This document shows, piece after piece, positions 41,330-50,508 of a DNA stretch of 64,000 bases. The notes beneath the pieces are model-generated. The model ran no database searches and was not told where the DNA came from. It saw nothing but the letters and a program-made list of their open reading frames with translations. The DNA is taken from contig CALSRT010000002.1 in the NCBI GenBank assembly GCA_943788825.1, positions 682,001 through 746,000 on the forward strand, read 5' to 3'. Numbering within the stretch: the stretch's first letter is position 1; the number at the start of each line of letters is the position of its first letter. The position numbers and the translations under genes are program-made. Source of the DNA: UBA4582 sp002389265 (lineage in GTDB: Bacteria > Pseudomonadota > Gammaproteobacteria > Pseudomonadales > Azotimanducaceae).

Positions 41330-44300
41330 TCAGGCGCTGGCTACGATCCGCGCCTTTTGGGCATTATTGGCCATCAGGACACGTTTGTAATCGATTGGCA
41401 TAACCTTGACGAATAGTGCCAGGCTGGCATCCCAGTCGTCGAGAAGTGCGCTAGCTACTTTTGAGCCAGTGTATTGTAAATGTCGCTCAAGCAGGCTGCG
41501 GAGTTCGAGAATGTCGGCGGCGTCTTCCAGCTGCTCTAGCCCGATAGTTTCCATATTACACCGGCGCTCAAAATCTCTGTCGCGGTCGAGTATGTAGGCG
41601 ATACCGCCACTCATACCGGCGCCGAAGTTTCTTCCAGTCTGTCCAAGGACGACCACGCGACCACCCGTCATATACTCACAGCCATGGTCACCGATGCCTT
41701 CGACGACGGCGCTGGCGCCGCTGTTGCGCACGCAAAATCGTTCGGCGGCAATGCCGCGAAAGAAAGCTGAGCCGCTAGTTGCGCCATAGAGCACAACGTT
41801 ACCAATCAGGATATTATCCTCTGCCACGAAGCTACTGACCTTCGGCGGGTAGATTGCTATCCGCCCACCGGATAAACCTTTGCCGACGAAATCGTTAGCA
41901 TCACCTTCAACGGTGATACTGATACCTTTCGCGAGCCAGGCACCGAGACTTTGGCCAGCGGTTCCCGTCAGCTTGATGTTGATCGTATCATCATTGAGTA
42001 ACTTGCCGTGGGTCGCCTTGGCAACCTCATGGGACAACATGGTGCCCACCACGCGGTTGATGTTGATTACCGGCAACTCAATATTGACCACCTCGCCGTT
42101 GAGCAGAGCGGGCTGAGCCAGACGAATGAGTTCGTTGTCGAGAGCTTTTTCCAGCCCGTGATCTTGTTCCATGACCCGATACAATTGTGTGTCGTCATAG
42201 ACGATCGCAGCGGGGGTCAGGATGGAGCTGAAATCCAGGCCTCTAGCTTTCCAGTGTTGCAGTGCCTGGTCCATTTCCAGAACATCAACTCTGCCGACCA
42301 TCTCATTGACAGTGCGGAAGCCGAGTTCGGCCATGATCAAACGCATTTCTTCAGCGACCATAAAGAAGTAATTGACGACGCTCTCGGGTTTACCGTTGAA
42401 TTTCTTGCGTAACTCTGGATCCTGGGTCGCAATGCCCACTGGGCAGGTATTCAAGTGGCACTTGCGCATCATGATGCAACCCAGCGTGATCAAGGGTGCC
42501 GTTGCAAAGCCGAATTCCTCGGCCCCAATCAAGGCGGCAATGGCCACATCGCGGCCGGTTTTCAGCTGACCATCGGTCTGCAAATAAACTCTGGATCTGA
42601 GATTGTTCATCACCAAGGTCTGGTGTGCTTCGGCCAGACCCAGCTCCCAGGGTAAGCCTGCATGTTTAATAGAGGTCAGCGGTGAGGCGCCGGTGCCACC
42701 GTCGTGGCCAGCAATCACCAGATGATCTGCCTTGGCCTTGGTTACACCTGCGGCAATCGTACCGACGCCTATTTCGGCGCCCAGTTTGACGCTGATACGG
42801 GCTGTAGGGTTGGCATTTTTCAGGTCATGAATCAGTTGCGCCATGTCCTCAATAGAGTAGATGTCATGGTGCGGTGGTGGGCTGATTAAACCGACGCCTG
42901 GGGTCGAGTGACGAATTCTGGCGATAGTCTCATCAACTTTGCCGCCGGGTAATTCTCCACCTTCTCCAGGTTTTGCGCCCTGAATGATCTTGATTTGCAG
43001 TTCGTCAGAGTTGGCCAGATACCAGATGGTGACACCGAAGCGGCCGGATGCAACCTGTTTGATAGCCGAGCGTTTCGAATCGCCATTCGGCAGCGGATCG
43101 AATCTGATGGGATCTTCGCCACCTTCGCCGGTGTTTGATTTCCCGCCGAGTCTGTTCATGGCGATAGCCAGGCTCTCATGCGCCTCGGCAGAGATAGAGC
43201 CAAAGCTCATCGCTCCTGTACAGAATCGTTTAACGATTTCTTGGGCTGATTCAACTTGGTCTAATGGAATAGGTCCGCCATTCACGTCAGACTTGAACTT
43301 CAAGAGCCCACGAAATGTGCAACGTCGAGTGGTTTCTTCATTAGTATGTTTGGCAAAAGCCCAATAAGCGTCCTGGCTATTGGTTTTCGTAGCCACTTGC
43401 AAACTTGAAATCGCCGTGGGGTCCCACATATGCGCGTCGCCTTCGCGGCGCCAGTGGATGTCGCCAGGATTGGGTAAAACGGGTATGAGGTTGCTGCTTC
43501 GTAGCGGATAGCCAAGGTGATGGCGTTGTAACATTTCTGCGAACAACACTTCGAAGTTGACGCCCTGAACTCGACTGGCAGTGCCAACGAAGCACTGGTT
43601 GATAATTTCGTCAGCCAAGCCGACGGCCTCAAAAATTTGTGCGCCTTTATAGGATTGCAGCGTCGAAATACCCATTTTCGCCATCACTTTGAGCATGCCT
43701 TTAGCCACGGCTTTTTTATAGCCATAGACAATCTCATCGTCGGAAGACATTTCAAACTCGTCCAGCAAGCCGTCACGCTGTGCTTGCCAGATTGACTCGA
43801 ATGCAAGGTAAGGGTTGATCGCGTCAGCGCCATAGCCGACCAGCAGGCAGTGGTGGTGAACCTCGCGAGCTTCGCCGGTTTCGATGATCAAGCCAATTCG
43901 AGTCCGTTGATGGGTGGCGACCAAATGGTGGTGGACTGCGCCACAGGCAATAAGCGCGCTGATCGCCATGGCATTCTCGGCGATGTTGCGGTCAGATAAA
44001 ACGATCAAGGAAAAGCCTTGCTCGATAGCCTCTGTTGCCTCTGCGCAGATACGTTCCAAAGCAGCCATTAAGCCGTCTTTGCCAGCAGATTTTTCGAAAG
44101 TAATATCGATAGTACGAGTTCGCCAGCCGCGGTAATCCATCTGTCGTAGTGTGCTGAGTTCTTCGTTTGACAGGATCGGGTGGGGCATTTTGAGGCGATT
44201 AGCCTGCTTTTCTGTGGTTTCCAACAGATTGCCTTCCGGGCCAATGAAGCACTCGAGTGACATCACAACCTCTTCCCGGATGGAATCGATCGCAGGGTTT

Positions 44301-45910
44301 GTCACCTGGGCAAACAATTGCTTGAAGTAATCGTAAATCATACGCGACTTGTCTGACAGGCAAGCCAACGCCGAGTCATTGCCCATTGAGCCCAGTGGGT
44401 CCCGTGCTTCCGTCACCATGGGTAGTAGCATGAATTGCATGGTTTCGACGGTGTAGCCGAATGCTTGCATCCTGGGTACTAATGTCTCGGGAGAAAAACC
44501 GTGGTTATCAGCGACGGTGGGTATATCTTCCAAGCTGATGGTTTGCTCTGCCAGCCATTGACCATAGGGGCGCCGGTTAGCGTAGTCGCTCTTGAGTTCT
44601 TCGTCAGGAATCATTCGGCCTTGTTCAAAGTCGATAAGAAACATTTTGCCCGGCTGGAGTCGACCCTTGAGTTTGACGTTCGCTGGGTCCACCGGCAGCA
44701 CACCGACTTCCGATGCCATGATGACTTTGTCGTCATGGGTGACATAGTAACGGCTGGGTCGTAAGCCGTTGCGATCAAGTACCGCACCAATATAGTCGCC
44801 GTCAGTAAAGACGATAGATGCGGGGCCATCCCAAGGTTCGAGCAAGGCAGAGTGATACTCATAGAAGTCGCGTTTGTCTTGCGCCATATTTTTGTCAGAC
44901 TGCCACGCTTCGGGAATCATCATCATGACGGCTTCGTGCAGCGAGCGGCCAGACATTAAAAGAAACTCCAAGACGTTGTCGAACGTACCTGAATCAGAAT
45001 GTTGTGGTTCAACAATCGGGAATAGCTTATTGATTTCCGCTCCAAACAGCGGCGATTCGACCGAGCCTTCGCGGGCCGTCATCATATTTTTGTTGCCCAT
45101 TAAGGTGTTGATTTCACCGTTGTGGCTCATGTAGCGGTTGGGCTGAGCGCGGCCCCAGGATGGGAACGTATTCGTGCTGAATCGCGAGTGCACCATCGCC
45201 AGATGCGTTTCGAAATGCGTATTTTCCAAATCTGGATAAAACGGAAATAGCTGGCCGGGTGTTAACATGCCCTTGTAGACGATGACCTTGCTGGACAGGC
45301 TGCAAGCATAGACCATATGGCCTTGTGTCAGATGGTCGGTGTGACGTTTTAATAGCTCCGAAAACCGCCGTCGAATGATATAGAGTTTACGTTCGAAGGC
45401 ATCGCCTTCAACGCCATTGGCGGCGATAAACAACTGCTCGATAGTCGGTTGCGCAGCCTGTGAGGCGGGGCCTATATTCGCGCCTTCAGGATCAGTGGGC
45501 ACTTGGCGCCAGACCAGGAATGTTTGGTCTTCCTCGGCAATAATGATTTCAATCTGTTCTTGGCAATAGAGTCGTTCCGCCGCATCCTGAGGCAGGAATA
45601 TGTTACCCACGGCATAGTGTCCAGGTGCTGGCAATTCGACGCTCAGCTCGCCCGCCATTCGGCGAAAGAAACCATGGGGCAAGGCGGTAAGCACGCCAGC
45701 GCCATCGCCGGTGTTTTCTTCAAACCCGCAGCCGCCACGATGATCCATGCGCGCATTGATATGATGTGCGTCGAGCATGATCTGATGACTCGGCTGGCCC
45801 TTGATATTGGCGACAAAACCTACACCGCAAGAGTCTTTTTCCTGCGCAGGGTCATAGAGCCCATTTTGTTCAGGGTAACTGCCTGGCTGTACAATCATTT
45901 TCTTATTCAT
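41330..45910 (-). CDS. gltB: Glutamate synthase (NADPH) large subunit
   Basis: Transfers the amide nitrogen of glutamine to 2-oxoglutarate. After a short leader peptide (about 28 residues), the amidotransferase nucleophile Cys is in KDSCGVGFVANIKG and must be exposed by processing. The FMN-binding synthase domain has PGEGGELPGGKV and GHDGGTGASPLTS; the [3Fe-4S] cysteines are in MMRKCHLNTCPVGIATQ, followed by the GXGXG beta-helix domain. At 1526 aa it is full length. With glnA-ntrBC it forms the GS-GOGAT cycle. A probable sigma-70 promoter lies about 280 bp upstream, after which the leader contains a tandem repeat. Confidence 0.97.
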   Translation of the reverse strand: MNKKMIVQPGSYPEQNGLYDPAQEKDSCGVGFVANIKGQPSHQIMLDAHHINARMDHRGGCGFEENTGDGAGVLTALPHGFFRRMAGELSVELPAPGHYAVGNIFLPQDAAERLYCQEQIEIIIAEEDQTFLVWRQVPTDPEGANIGPASQAAQPTIEQLFIAANGVEGDAFERKLYIIRRRFSELLKRHTDHLTQGHMVYACSLSSKVIVYKGMLTPGQLFPFYPDLENTHFETHLAMVHSRFSTNTFPSWGRAQPNRYMSHNGEINTLMGNKNMMTAREGSVESPLFGAEINKLFPIVEPQHSDSGTFDNVLEFLLMSGRSLHEAVMMMIPEAWQSDKNMAQDKRDFYEYHSALLEPWDGPASIVFTDGDYIGAVLDRNGLRPSRYYVTHDDKVIMASEVGVLPVDPANVKLKGRLQPGKMFLIDFEQGRMIPDEELKSDYANRRPYGQWLAEQTISLEDIPTVADNHGFSPETLVPRMQAFGYTVETMQFMLLPMVTEARDPLGSMGNDSALACLSDKSRMIYDYFKQLFAQVTNPAIDSIREEVVMSLECFIGPEGNLLETTEKQANRLKMPHPILSNEELSTLRQMDYRGWRTRTIDITFEKSAGKDGLMAALERICAEATEAIEQGFSLIVLSDRNIAENAMAISALIACGAVHHHLVATHQRTRIGLIIETGEAREVHHHCLLVGYGADAINPYLAFESIWQAQRDGLLDEFEMSSDDEIVYGYKKAVAKGMLKVMAKMGISTLQSYKGAQIFEAVGLADEIINQCFVGTASRVQGVNFEVLFAEMLQRHHLGYPLRSSNLIPVLPNPGDIHWRREGDAHMWDPTAISSLQVATKTNSQDAYWAFAKHTNEETTRRCTFRGLLKFKSDVNGGPIPLDQVESAQEIVKRFCTGAMSFGSISAEAHESLAIAMNRLGGKSNTGEGGEDPIRFDPLPNGDSKRSAIKQVASGRFGVTIWYLANSDELQIKIIQGAKPGEGGELPGGKVDETIARIRHSTPGVGLISPPPHHDIYSIEDMAQLIHDLKNANPTARISVKLGAEIGVGTIAAGVTKAKADHLVIAGHDGGTGASPLTSIKHAGLPWELGLAEAHQTLVMNNLRSRVYLQTDGQLKTGRDVAIAALIGAEEFGFATAPLITLGCIMMRKCHLNTCPVGIATQDPELRKKFNGKPESVVNYFFMVAEEMRLIMAELGFRTVNEMVGRVDVLEMDQALQHWKARGLDFSSILTPAAIVYDDTQLYRVMEQDHGLEKALDNELIRLAQPALLNGEVVNIELPVININRVVGTMLSHEVAKATHGKLLNDDTINIKLTGTAGQSLGAWLAKGISITVEGDANDFVGKGLSGGRIAIYPPKVSSFVAEDNILIGNVVLYGATSGSAFFRGIAAERFCVRNSGASAVVEGIGDHGCEYMTGGRVVVLGQTGRNFGAGMSGGIAYILDRDRDFERRCNMETIGLEQLEDAADILELRSLLERHLQYTGSKVASALLDDWDASLALFVKVMPIDYKRVLMANNAQKARIVASA

Positions 45911-46123
45911 CTATACCTACTCTTTATACTAACCAGGGGTTGTCCCAGGGTCGGTAATCAGTCTGGACAGCCAGTTAGGCTGCACCGTACATCACAACAA
46001 GGCTCGAATGACTCAAGCTAAATACTAAAAAGGGGTGCGCAGAGAGAAAGCGTAACTCTGCTCTTTGTTACGGCGATCAGCCAGTTATGGACGTGTCCAC
46101 GCTTTGAGCGTGAGCTGTCAATT

Positions 46124-46175
46124 AGTGCCGGATCAAAGTGCCGGATAAAAAGTGCCGGATAAAGTGCCCGATCAG
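46124..46175. repeat. Tandem repeat, 12-14-bp unit, 4 copies, in gltB leader
   Basis: Four AGTGCC-initiated units start at 46124, 46137, 46151 and 46163 (AGTGCCGGAT followed by A/C-rich tails of varying length). The array begins only a few bases after the predicted start of the gltB transcript. Confidence 0.85.
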
Positions 46176-46186
46176 ACCGGCCAGAA

Positions 46187-46214
46187 ACAATACCATTAGA
46201 ACGCCAAAAGTCAA
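46187..46214 (-). promoter_or_regulatory. Sigma-70 promoter of gltB
   Basis: On the minus strand TTGACT (46209-46214), 16-bp spacer, TATTGT (46187-46192) with an extended TGG before it. The transcript would start near 46180 and carry a leader of about 270 nt before gltB. Confidence 0.6.
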
Positions 46215-46465
46215 GAGTGTAGAAGTTCGATTCCCCCCGTTTAAATTTTGCAACCTATTGAAATAAAAGGATATTGCAGTGCAAAAAATATCTTGGCAGT
46301 TCGCCTCAGGAGATCTGTTGTGGTATTTGCGTCCGTGGCGGTTGCGGCGAATCTGTAGCCAAACAGACAAAAACACAGGAAATCGTAGATTAAGGCGCCA
46401 CATAGACGTTGATTTGGGTATAATTCCTGCCGTTTTTAGTCGCGACTCACCCCAGAGGAATCATC

Positions 46466-47443
46466 ATGAAAGAGCCAGTACGTGTAGCGGTCACCGGTGC
46501 CGCAGGACAAATCAGTTATTCATTGCTATTTCGCATTGCTGCCGGCCAGATGCTCGGCAACGACCAGCCGATTATCCTGCAACTGCTAGAAATTCCACCG
46601 GCAATGGGTGCCTTGGGTGGTGTTGTCATGGAATTAGATGATTGTGCGTTTCCGCTGGTACAAGGTATCGTCGCGACTGATAACCCCGATATTGCCTTCA
46701 AGGATGCAGATTATGCATTGCTAGTAGGATCACGGCCTCGAGGCCCGGGTATGGAGCGCAAAGACCTGCTTGAAGCCAATGCGGCGATCTTCTCGGTGCA
46801 GGGTAAGTCATTAAATGACCATGCTAAGAAGTCTGTTAAAGTACTGGTTGTGGGCAATCCAGCCAACACCAATAGCCTCATCGCCCAGCGCAACGCGCCT
46901 GACTTAGATCCTCGGCAATTTACAGCAATGACTCGACTGGATCACAATCGGGCGCTGACTCAGATCGCTCAAAAGACCGGCAAGCATGTCACTGACGTCA
47001 AGGGGCTGACTATCTGGGGTAACCACTCCGCCACACAATATCCTGATCTGCATCATGCCAAAGTAGCGGGTCAGGATGCTCTGAGCCTTGTTGACCAGGC
47101 TTGGATCGAATCTGATTTTATCCCGACGGTACAGCAGCGCGGCGCGGCGATTATTAAGGCGCGTGGGCTATCCAGTGCGGCATCAGCTGCGAATGCGGCG
47201 ATTGAGCATATGCGCGACTGGGCGCTGGGTACTCAGGGCGAAACCGTCAGCATGGGTGTTTATTCCGACGGCAGTTACGGTATCACCAAGGGTCTGATCT
47301 ACTCCTTCCCCTGCACCTGCGAAAACGGCGACTGGGCCATCGTCCAGGGTTTGAGCGTGAATGGTTTCAGCCAGGAAAAGATGTCGGCAACGGAAACAGA
47401 GCTGGTGGAAGAACGTGATGCGGTTGCACACCTGCTTAAATAG
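46466..47443 (+). CDS. mdh: Malate dehydrogenase
   Basis: NAD-dependent interconversion of malate and oxaloacetate in the citric acid cycle. This is the approximately 325-aa type, found in Burkholderia and in cytosolic plant and animal enzymes, not the 312-aa E. coli type. The Rossmann motif VTGAAGQISYSLLFRIAAG (in part), the mobile-loop arginines in GSRPRGPGMERKDLL, NPANTN, and the catalytic TRLDHNRA and WGNHS are all present. It is transcribed alone, divergent from gltB, and followed by a hairpin. Confidence 0.97.
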   Translation: MKEPVRVAVTGAAGQISYSLLFRIAAGQMLGNDQPIILQLLEIPPAMGALGGVVMELDDCAFPLVQGIVATDNPDIAFKDADYALLVGSRPRGPGMERKDLLEANAAIFSVQGKSLNDHAKKSVKVLVVGNPANTNSLIAQRNAPDLDPRQFTAMTRLDHNRALTQIAQKTGKHVTDVKGLTIWGNHSATQYPDLHHAKVAGQDALSLVDQAWIESDFIPTVQQRGAAIIKARGLSSAASAANAAIEHMRDWALGTQGETVSMGVYSDGSYGITKGLIYSFPCTCENGDWAIVQGLSVNGFSQEKMSATETELVEERDAVAHLLK

Positions 47444-47466
47444 CGGGTTGTAGTTGGAACACACTA

Positions 47467-47498
47467 GCCGATATCAGTCTTCACCGGCTGATATCGGC
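47467..47498. terminator. Hairpin after mdh
   Basis: An 11-bp perfect inverted repeat (GCCGATATCAG and CTGATATCGGC, 10-nt loop) lies 23 bp after the mdh stop, between convergent genes. No T-run follows on either strand; it may block RNA decay or weakly terminate. Confidence 0.5.
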
Positions 47499-47557
47499 CA
47501 TGGTTAACCGCGCATCAGCCTGACGAGGGTATTGCCGCCCATGGGCCTGGTATACGC

Positions 47558-48838
47558 TTAGGCGCGCGGTACCGCGAGCAACAGGACAGCGGGCGATGAG
47601 CCTGAGTTGACCAACCGCTGCGCGGGCGCCATCGCGCTCAACAGCATGCCGTCCTCATTGGTGAGGGGCTGTTCACCGACCCGAACCTCGCCTTCCACGC
47701 CGATTAAGATGCCGTAATCCTGCAGCAACAATGTATGGCTGCTTTTGACCTCCAGGCGAATACGGCGAACTTCAAACTGTGGAAATTGCACGATCTGATG
47801 GACCTCGCAACCGGGCTCACGGGCGATACTGATGGGCTCGAGCGCCATGTTCGAGGCAAGATTGGCGCGATTGATGGCGGTCTCAGTATCCCAGTGCGAC
47901 TGGGTGAGTACTTTTTGCCCAAATGACAGAATAAACCGTTCATAGTGGGGTGACTGAAACTCGATAACCCGCACGCCATGCTGGAGTGAGTGGGGCGTTC
48001 TGGGTTGAACCTGAATAATACTGCCCACTTCGAGTTCTTTGAGGTCGGTAAATGCTTCCATTGCGTGGCGGCGTTGCAGCTCTTGTTGGTTGAGATCGTC
48101 ATCTAGCGATGCGCGCCATTGTTCTGCCAGTGTTGGCGCGATAATGGCGTCAAGTGCATAGCCGTTAGCGGCCTTGATCTTGTCGAGCTCAAGGTCGATG
48201 GCTTCACGTATCGACCGATAATGATTAACTGCTGTCAGATAGGCTTGCTTAAACGCCGCTGGAGATTCAAATTCCTTGAGCTTGTCTGGGTTAAATCCAT
48301 ACCTGATCTGACCCTTGCCATCGGGCCAGGCCACGTTATCTACGTGAGTGACGACGTAAACTTCGATTTTTTGTTCATGTAGTTCAAGGTACAAGTCGCC
48401 GTACACAGTCTGTTGCAGCGGGGCCAAGATCTTCAGCAGAATAGGATCTTGCGCCGTCGTTGTGCCGAGCAGGTGTTTGGGGCTCAGGGCAATGAGCCAG
48501 GGTAGCGGCGTGTTCTGGATGCTGCAAATTCCCCGTGATTCAATCCCGGTGTACCAAATTTCAGCGCCCCAAGGCTTGGGCACCGTTACCTGATCCAGGC
48601 GTAGTGGCGCCGTCAGATTAATCCAATCTTTAGGCATTGCGCGTGGATCAGCGGCGATTCGACAGTACAGCTCACCGGCGCTGAGGTGACACTCGCAGTA
48701 TAATTGTACGGTCGATGGTTCCGCCTCATAGTAGCGCAGGAACTCAAAATTAAAGCTGACCTGGGTATCAACAGCACTCAGCAATAGTTCCTCTATGATC
48801 CGGGCTGGCGCAGCCACGGTGCCTAACGACTTATCCAT
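47558..48838 (-). CDS. Mannose-6-phosphate isomerase-like cupin protein
   Basis: A 426 aa soluble protein with features of class I phosphomannose isomerases. KPWGAEIWYTGIESRGIC is like the N-terminal KPWG motif; LLKILAPLQQTVYGDLYLELH resembles the first metal-binding cupin but lacks the canonical QVHP; IQVQPRTPHSLQHGVRVIEFQ resembles the second cupin with its His and Glu ligands. A C-terminal cupin with a LLLQDYGILIGVEGEV stretch follows. Whether it isomerises mannose 6-phosphate is uncertain because several metal ligands seem changed. It is alone between mdh (convergent) and alkA (divergent), so context does not help. Confidence 0.65.
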   Translation of the reverse strand: MDKSLGTVAAPARIIEELLLSAVDTQVSFNFEFLRYYEAEPSTVQLYCECHLSAGELYCRIAADPRAMPKDWINLTAPLRLDQVTVPKPWGAEIWYTGIESRGICSIQNTPLPWLIALSPKHLLGTTTAQDPILLKILAPLQQTVYGDLYLELHEQKIEVYVVTHVDNVAWPDGKGQIRYGFNPDKLKEFESPAAFKQAYLTAVNHYRSIREAIDLELDKIKAANGYALDAIIAPTLAEQWRASLDDDLNQQELQRRHAMEAFTDLKELEVGSIIQVQPRTPHSLQHGVRVIEFQSPHYERFILSFGQKVLTQSHWDTETAINRANLASNMALEPISIAREPGCEVHQIVQFPQFEVRRIRLEVKSSHTLLLQDYGILIGVEGEVRVGEQPLTNEDGMLLSAMAPAQRLVNSGSSPAVLLLAVPRA

Positions 48839-49058
48839 GTTCTGACTCGAATGTTCTGGGCTGGTTCGCAGGCTTGGCTCTATAGCTGGCTAGCGAAATG
48901 CTGTATGGGTTGATTAAACGTCATATTAAATGAATTTAAGGGACTATCCATCGTTTCCGGTAGGGGGCCGAGGATTGCCCACTTTCCAAGTCCGATAACG
49001 GCTAGATCGTAATCGGCGTCGGGACTAAGATAGAGTGAACTCTCAGTATGTTGCCCGT

Positions 49059-50486
49059 ATGAATAATCAGGCATACGAACTCGCACGCCAGGCCAGGGAT
49101 CCCAGATTTGACGGGCGATTTTATATCGGCGTCAAAACTACCGGTATTTATTGTCGGCCGGTCTGTCGAGTACGCCTGCCTAAGCCGGAAAATGTGACTT
49201 TTTTCTCCTCCGCAGCAGCTGCAGGAATGGCTGGATTCAGACCCTGCTTGCGCTGCCGGCCGGAGTCGGCACCAGGCACCCCGGCTTGGTCGGGTACCAG
49301 CACAACGGTGACTCGTGGCTTGAAATTGATTGCTGCCGGCGAGTTGGACCGGGCCGGGGTTGTAGCCTTGAGTGATCGATTAGGTGTCACATCGAGGCAC
49401 TTGCGACGTTTGTTTGTTGCGCATTTGGGCGTCACGCCGGTAGCCATTGCCCAGACTCGACGCCTGCAAACTGCCGCAACGTTATTGGCTCAAACCGCCT
49501 TGTCTGTGACTCAGGTTGCTCATATGGCGGGATATGGGAGTGTCAGGCGCCTTAATGCCCATGTGCAAAAGGTCTATGGTCGTACGCCGTCCAGCTTGAG
49601 GCGTGGCGCAGAGAAGTCGCCGACGCGGGGTTTTACCCTGCGGTTAGGTTATCGTCCACCCTTTGACTTTGCGGGCGTATTGAATTTTCTCTCGGTACGG
49701 GGAATTCCCGGTGTTGAGTGGGTTAACCCATCGAGTTATGGGCGATCGATTCTGGTGGATAGCCAACCTGGTAGTTTTACGGTGTCCAACGATGCTGAAA
49801 ATCACGTCTTGGTGTGCCACATTGAGCTGGCAGATCCTGCGGGCTTGATGCGAGTTCGAGGGCGGATCAAGGCGCTGTTTGATCTGGATGCCGATCCGTT
49901 GGAAATTAATCAGTGTTTGACGAAAGACCCGCTATTGGCGGCATTCGTCGTGGAAAATCTGGGCCAAAGAGTGCCAGGGGCCTGGGACCCTTTCGAGATA
50001 GCCGTGCGTGCTATTGTCGGTCAGCAGATATCCGTCAAGGGCGCGACGACGGTTATGGGTCGAATTGCGCGGCAATACGGCAGGCTCGTGAATCAAACCC
50101 AGTTTTTCCCATCGCCGGCAGAGCTAGCAATTCTTGACCCAATAGATTTGCCGATGCCGCGGGGTAGGGCAGCTGCCATTCAGATGTTAGCGGCGAAAGT
50201 GGCCAGCGGCGAGATTGATTTTGACCACTTCAGTGATTCACAAAGCTTGATTGATGCCTTGATCAGCATTAAGGGCATCGGCGGCTGGACGGCGCGCTAT
50301 GTCGCGATGCGTGCAATCAACGACCCTGATGCCTTTCTCCACGACGACCTGGTTCTGGCGCGAATTGCGCAACAACGATTGAGTCTGGCAGACAGTCAGG
50401 CATTACTGGAACGCTCGAGAAACTGGCAGCCCTGGCGAGCCTATGCGGGTATGCACCTATGGCGCCAGGCGTCTAAAACTCAATAA
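49059..50486 (+). CDS. alkA: Ada-type regulator fused to 3-methyladenine DNA glycosylase (AlkA)
   Basis: A multi-domain alkylation-repair protein. Residues about 10-70 form the Ada methyl-phosphotriester/zinc domain with Cys32, Cys36, Cys63 and Cys66. Two AraC-type helix-turn-helix motifs follow (LSDRLGVTSRHLRRLF and VTQVAHMAGYGSVRRLN), then the AlkA N-terminal domain and the HhH-GPD glycosylase with GIGGWTARYVAMRA and catalytic Asp in FLHDDLVL (residue 429 or 430). I prefer ATG 49059; GTG 49035 would add eight residues. Gene ogt follows 22 bp later, so sensing, base excision and direct reversal sit in one unit. Confidence 0.93.
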   Translation: MNNQAYELARQARDPRFDGRFYIGVKTTGIYCRPVCRVRLPKPENVTFFSSAAAAGMAGFRPCLRCRPESAPGTPAWSGTSTTVTRGLKLIAAGELDRAGVVALSDRLGVTSRHLRRLFVAHLGVTPVAIAQTRRLQTAATLLAQTALSVTQVAHMAGYGSVRRLNAHVQKVYGRTPSSLRRGAEKSPTRGFTLRLGYRPPFDFAGVLNFLSVRGIPGVEWVNPSSYGRSILVDSQPGSFTVSNDAENHVLVCHIELADPAGLMRVRGRIKALFDLDADPLEINQCLTKDPLLAAFVVENLGQRVPGAWDPFEIAVRAIVGQQISVKGATTVMGRIARQYGRLVNQTQFFPSPAELAILDPIDLPMPRGRAAAIQMLAAKVASGEIDFDHFSDSQSLIDALISIKGIGGWTARYVAMRAINDPDAFLHDDLVLARIAQQRLSLADSQALLERSRNWQPWRAYAGMHLWRQASKTQ

Positions 50487-50508
50487 GCGGCCCATAGAGG
50501 AGAGCGCC

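Larger units (their letters stand above)
45911..46465. other. Divergent intergenic region gltB-mdh (555 bp)
   Basis: No gene seen. It holds a minus-strand promoter for gltB (46187-46214), a short tandem repeat (46124-46175), a CACGCT/AGCGTG hairpin just downstream of the repeat in the gltB leader (about 46098-46112), and a TATAAT at 46419-46424, 42 bp before mdh, without a good -35 box. The mdh Shine-Dalgarno is AGAGGA, about 9 bp before its ATG. Confidence 0.5.

Noticed and set aside
46122..46403. 93-codon minus-strand frame before gltB
   Set aside because: It crosses the predicted gltB promoter and tandem repeat, lacks a Shine-Dalgarno and has no recognisable domain. A hydrophobic stretch alone is not enough.
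48839..49058. Ada box between the cupin gene and alkA
   Set aside because: I looked for paired half-sites like the enterobacterial Ada consensus and saw none convincing; the consensus may not apply here.
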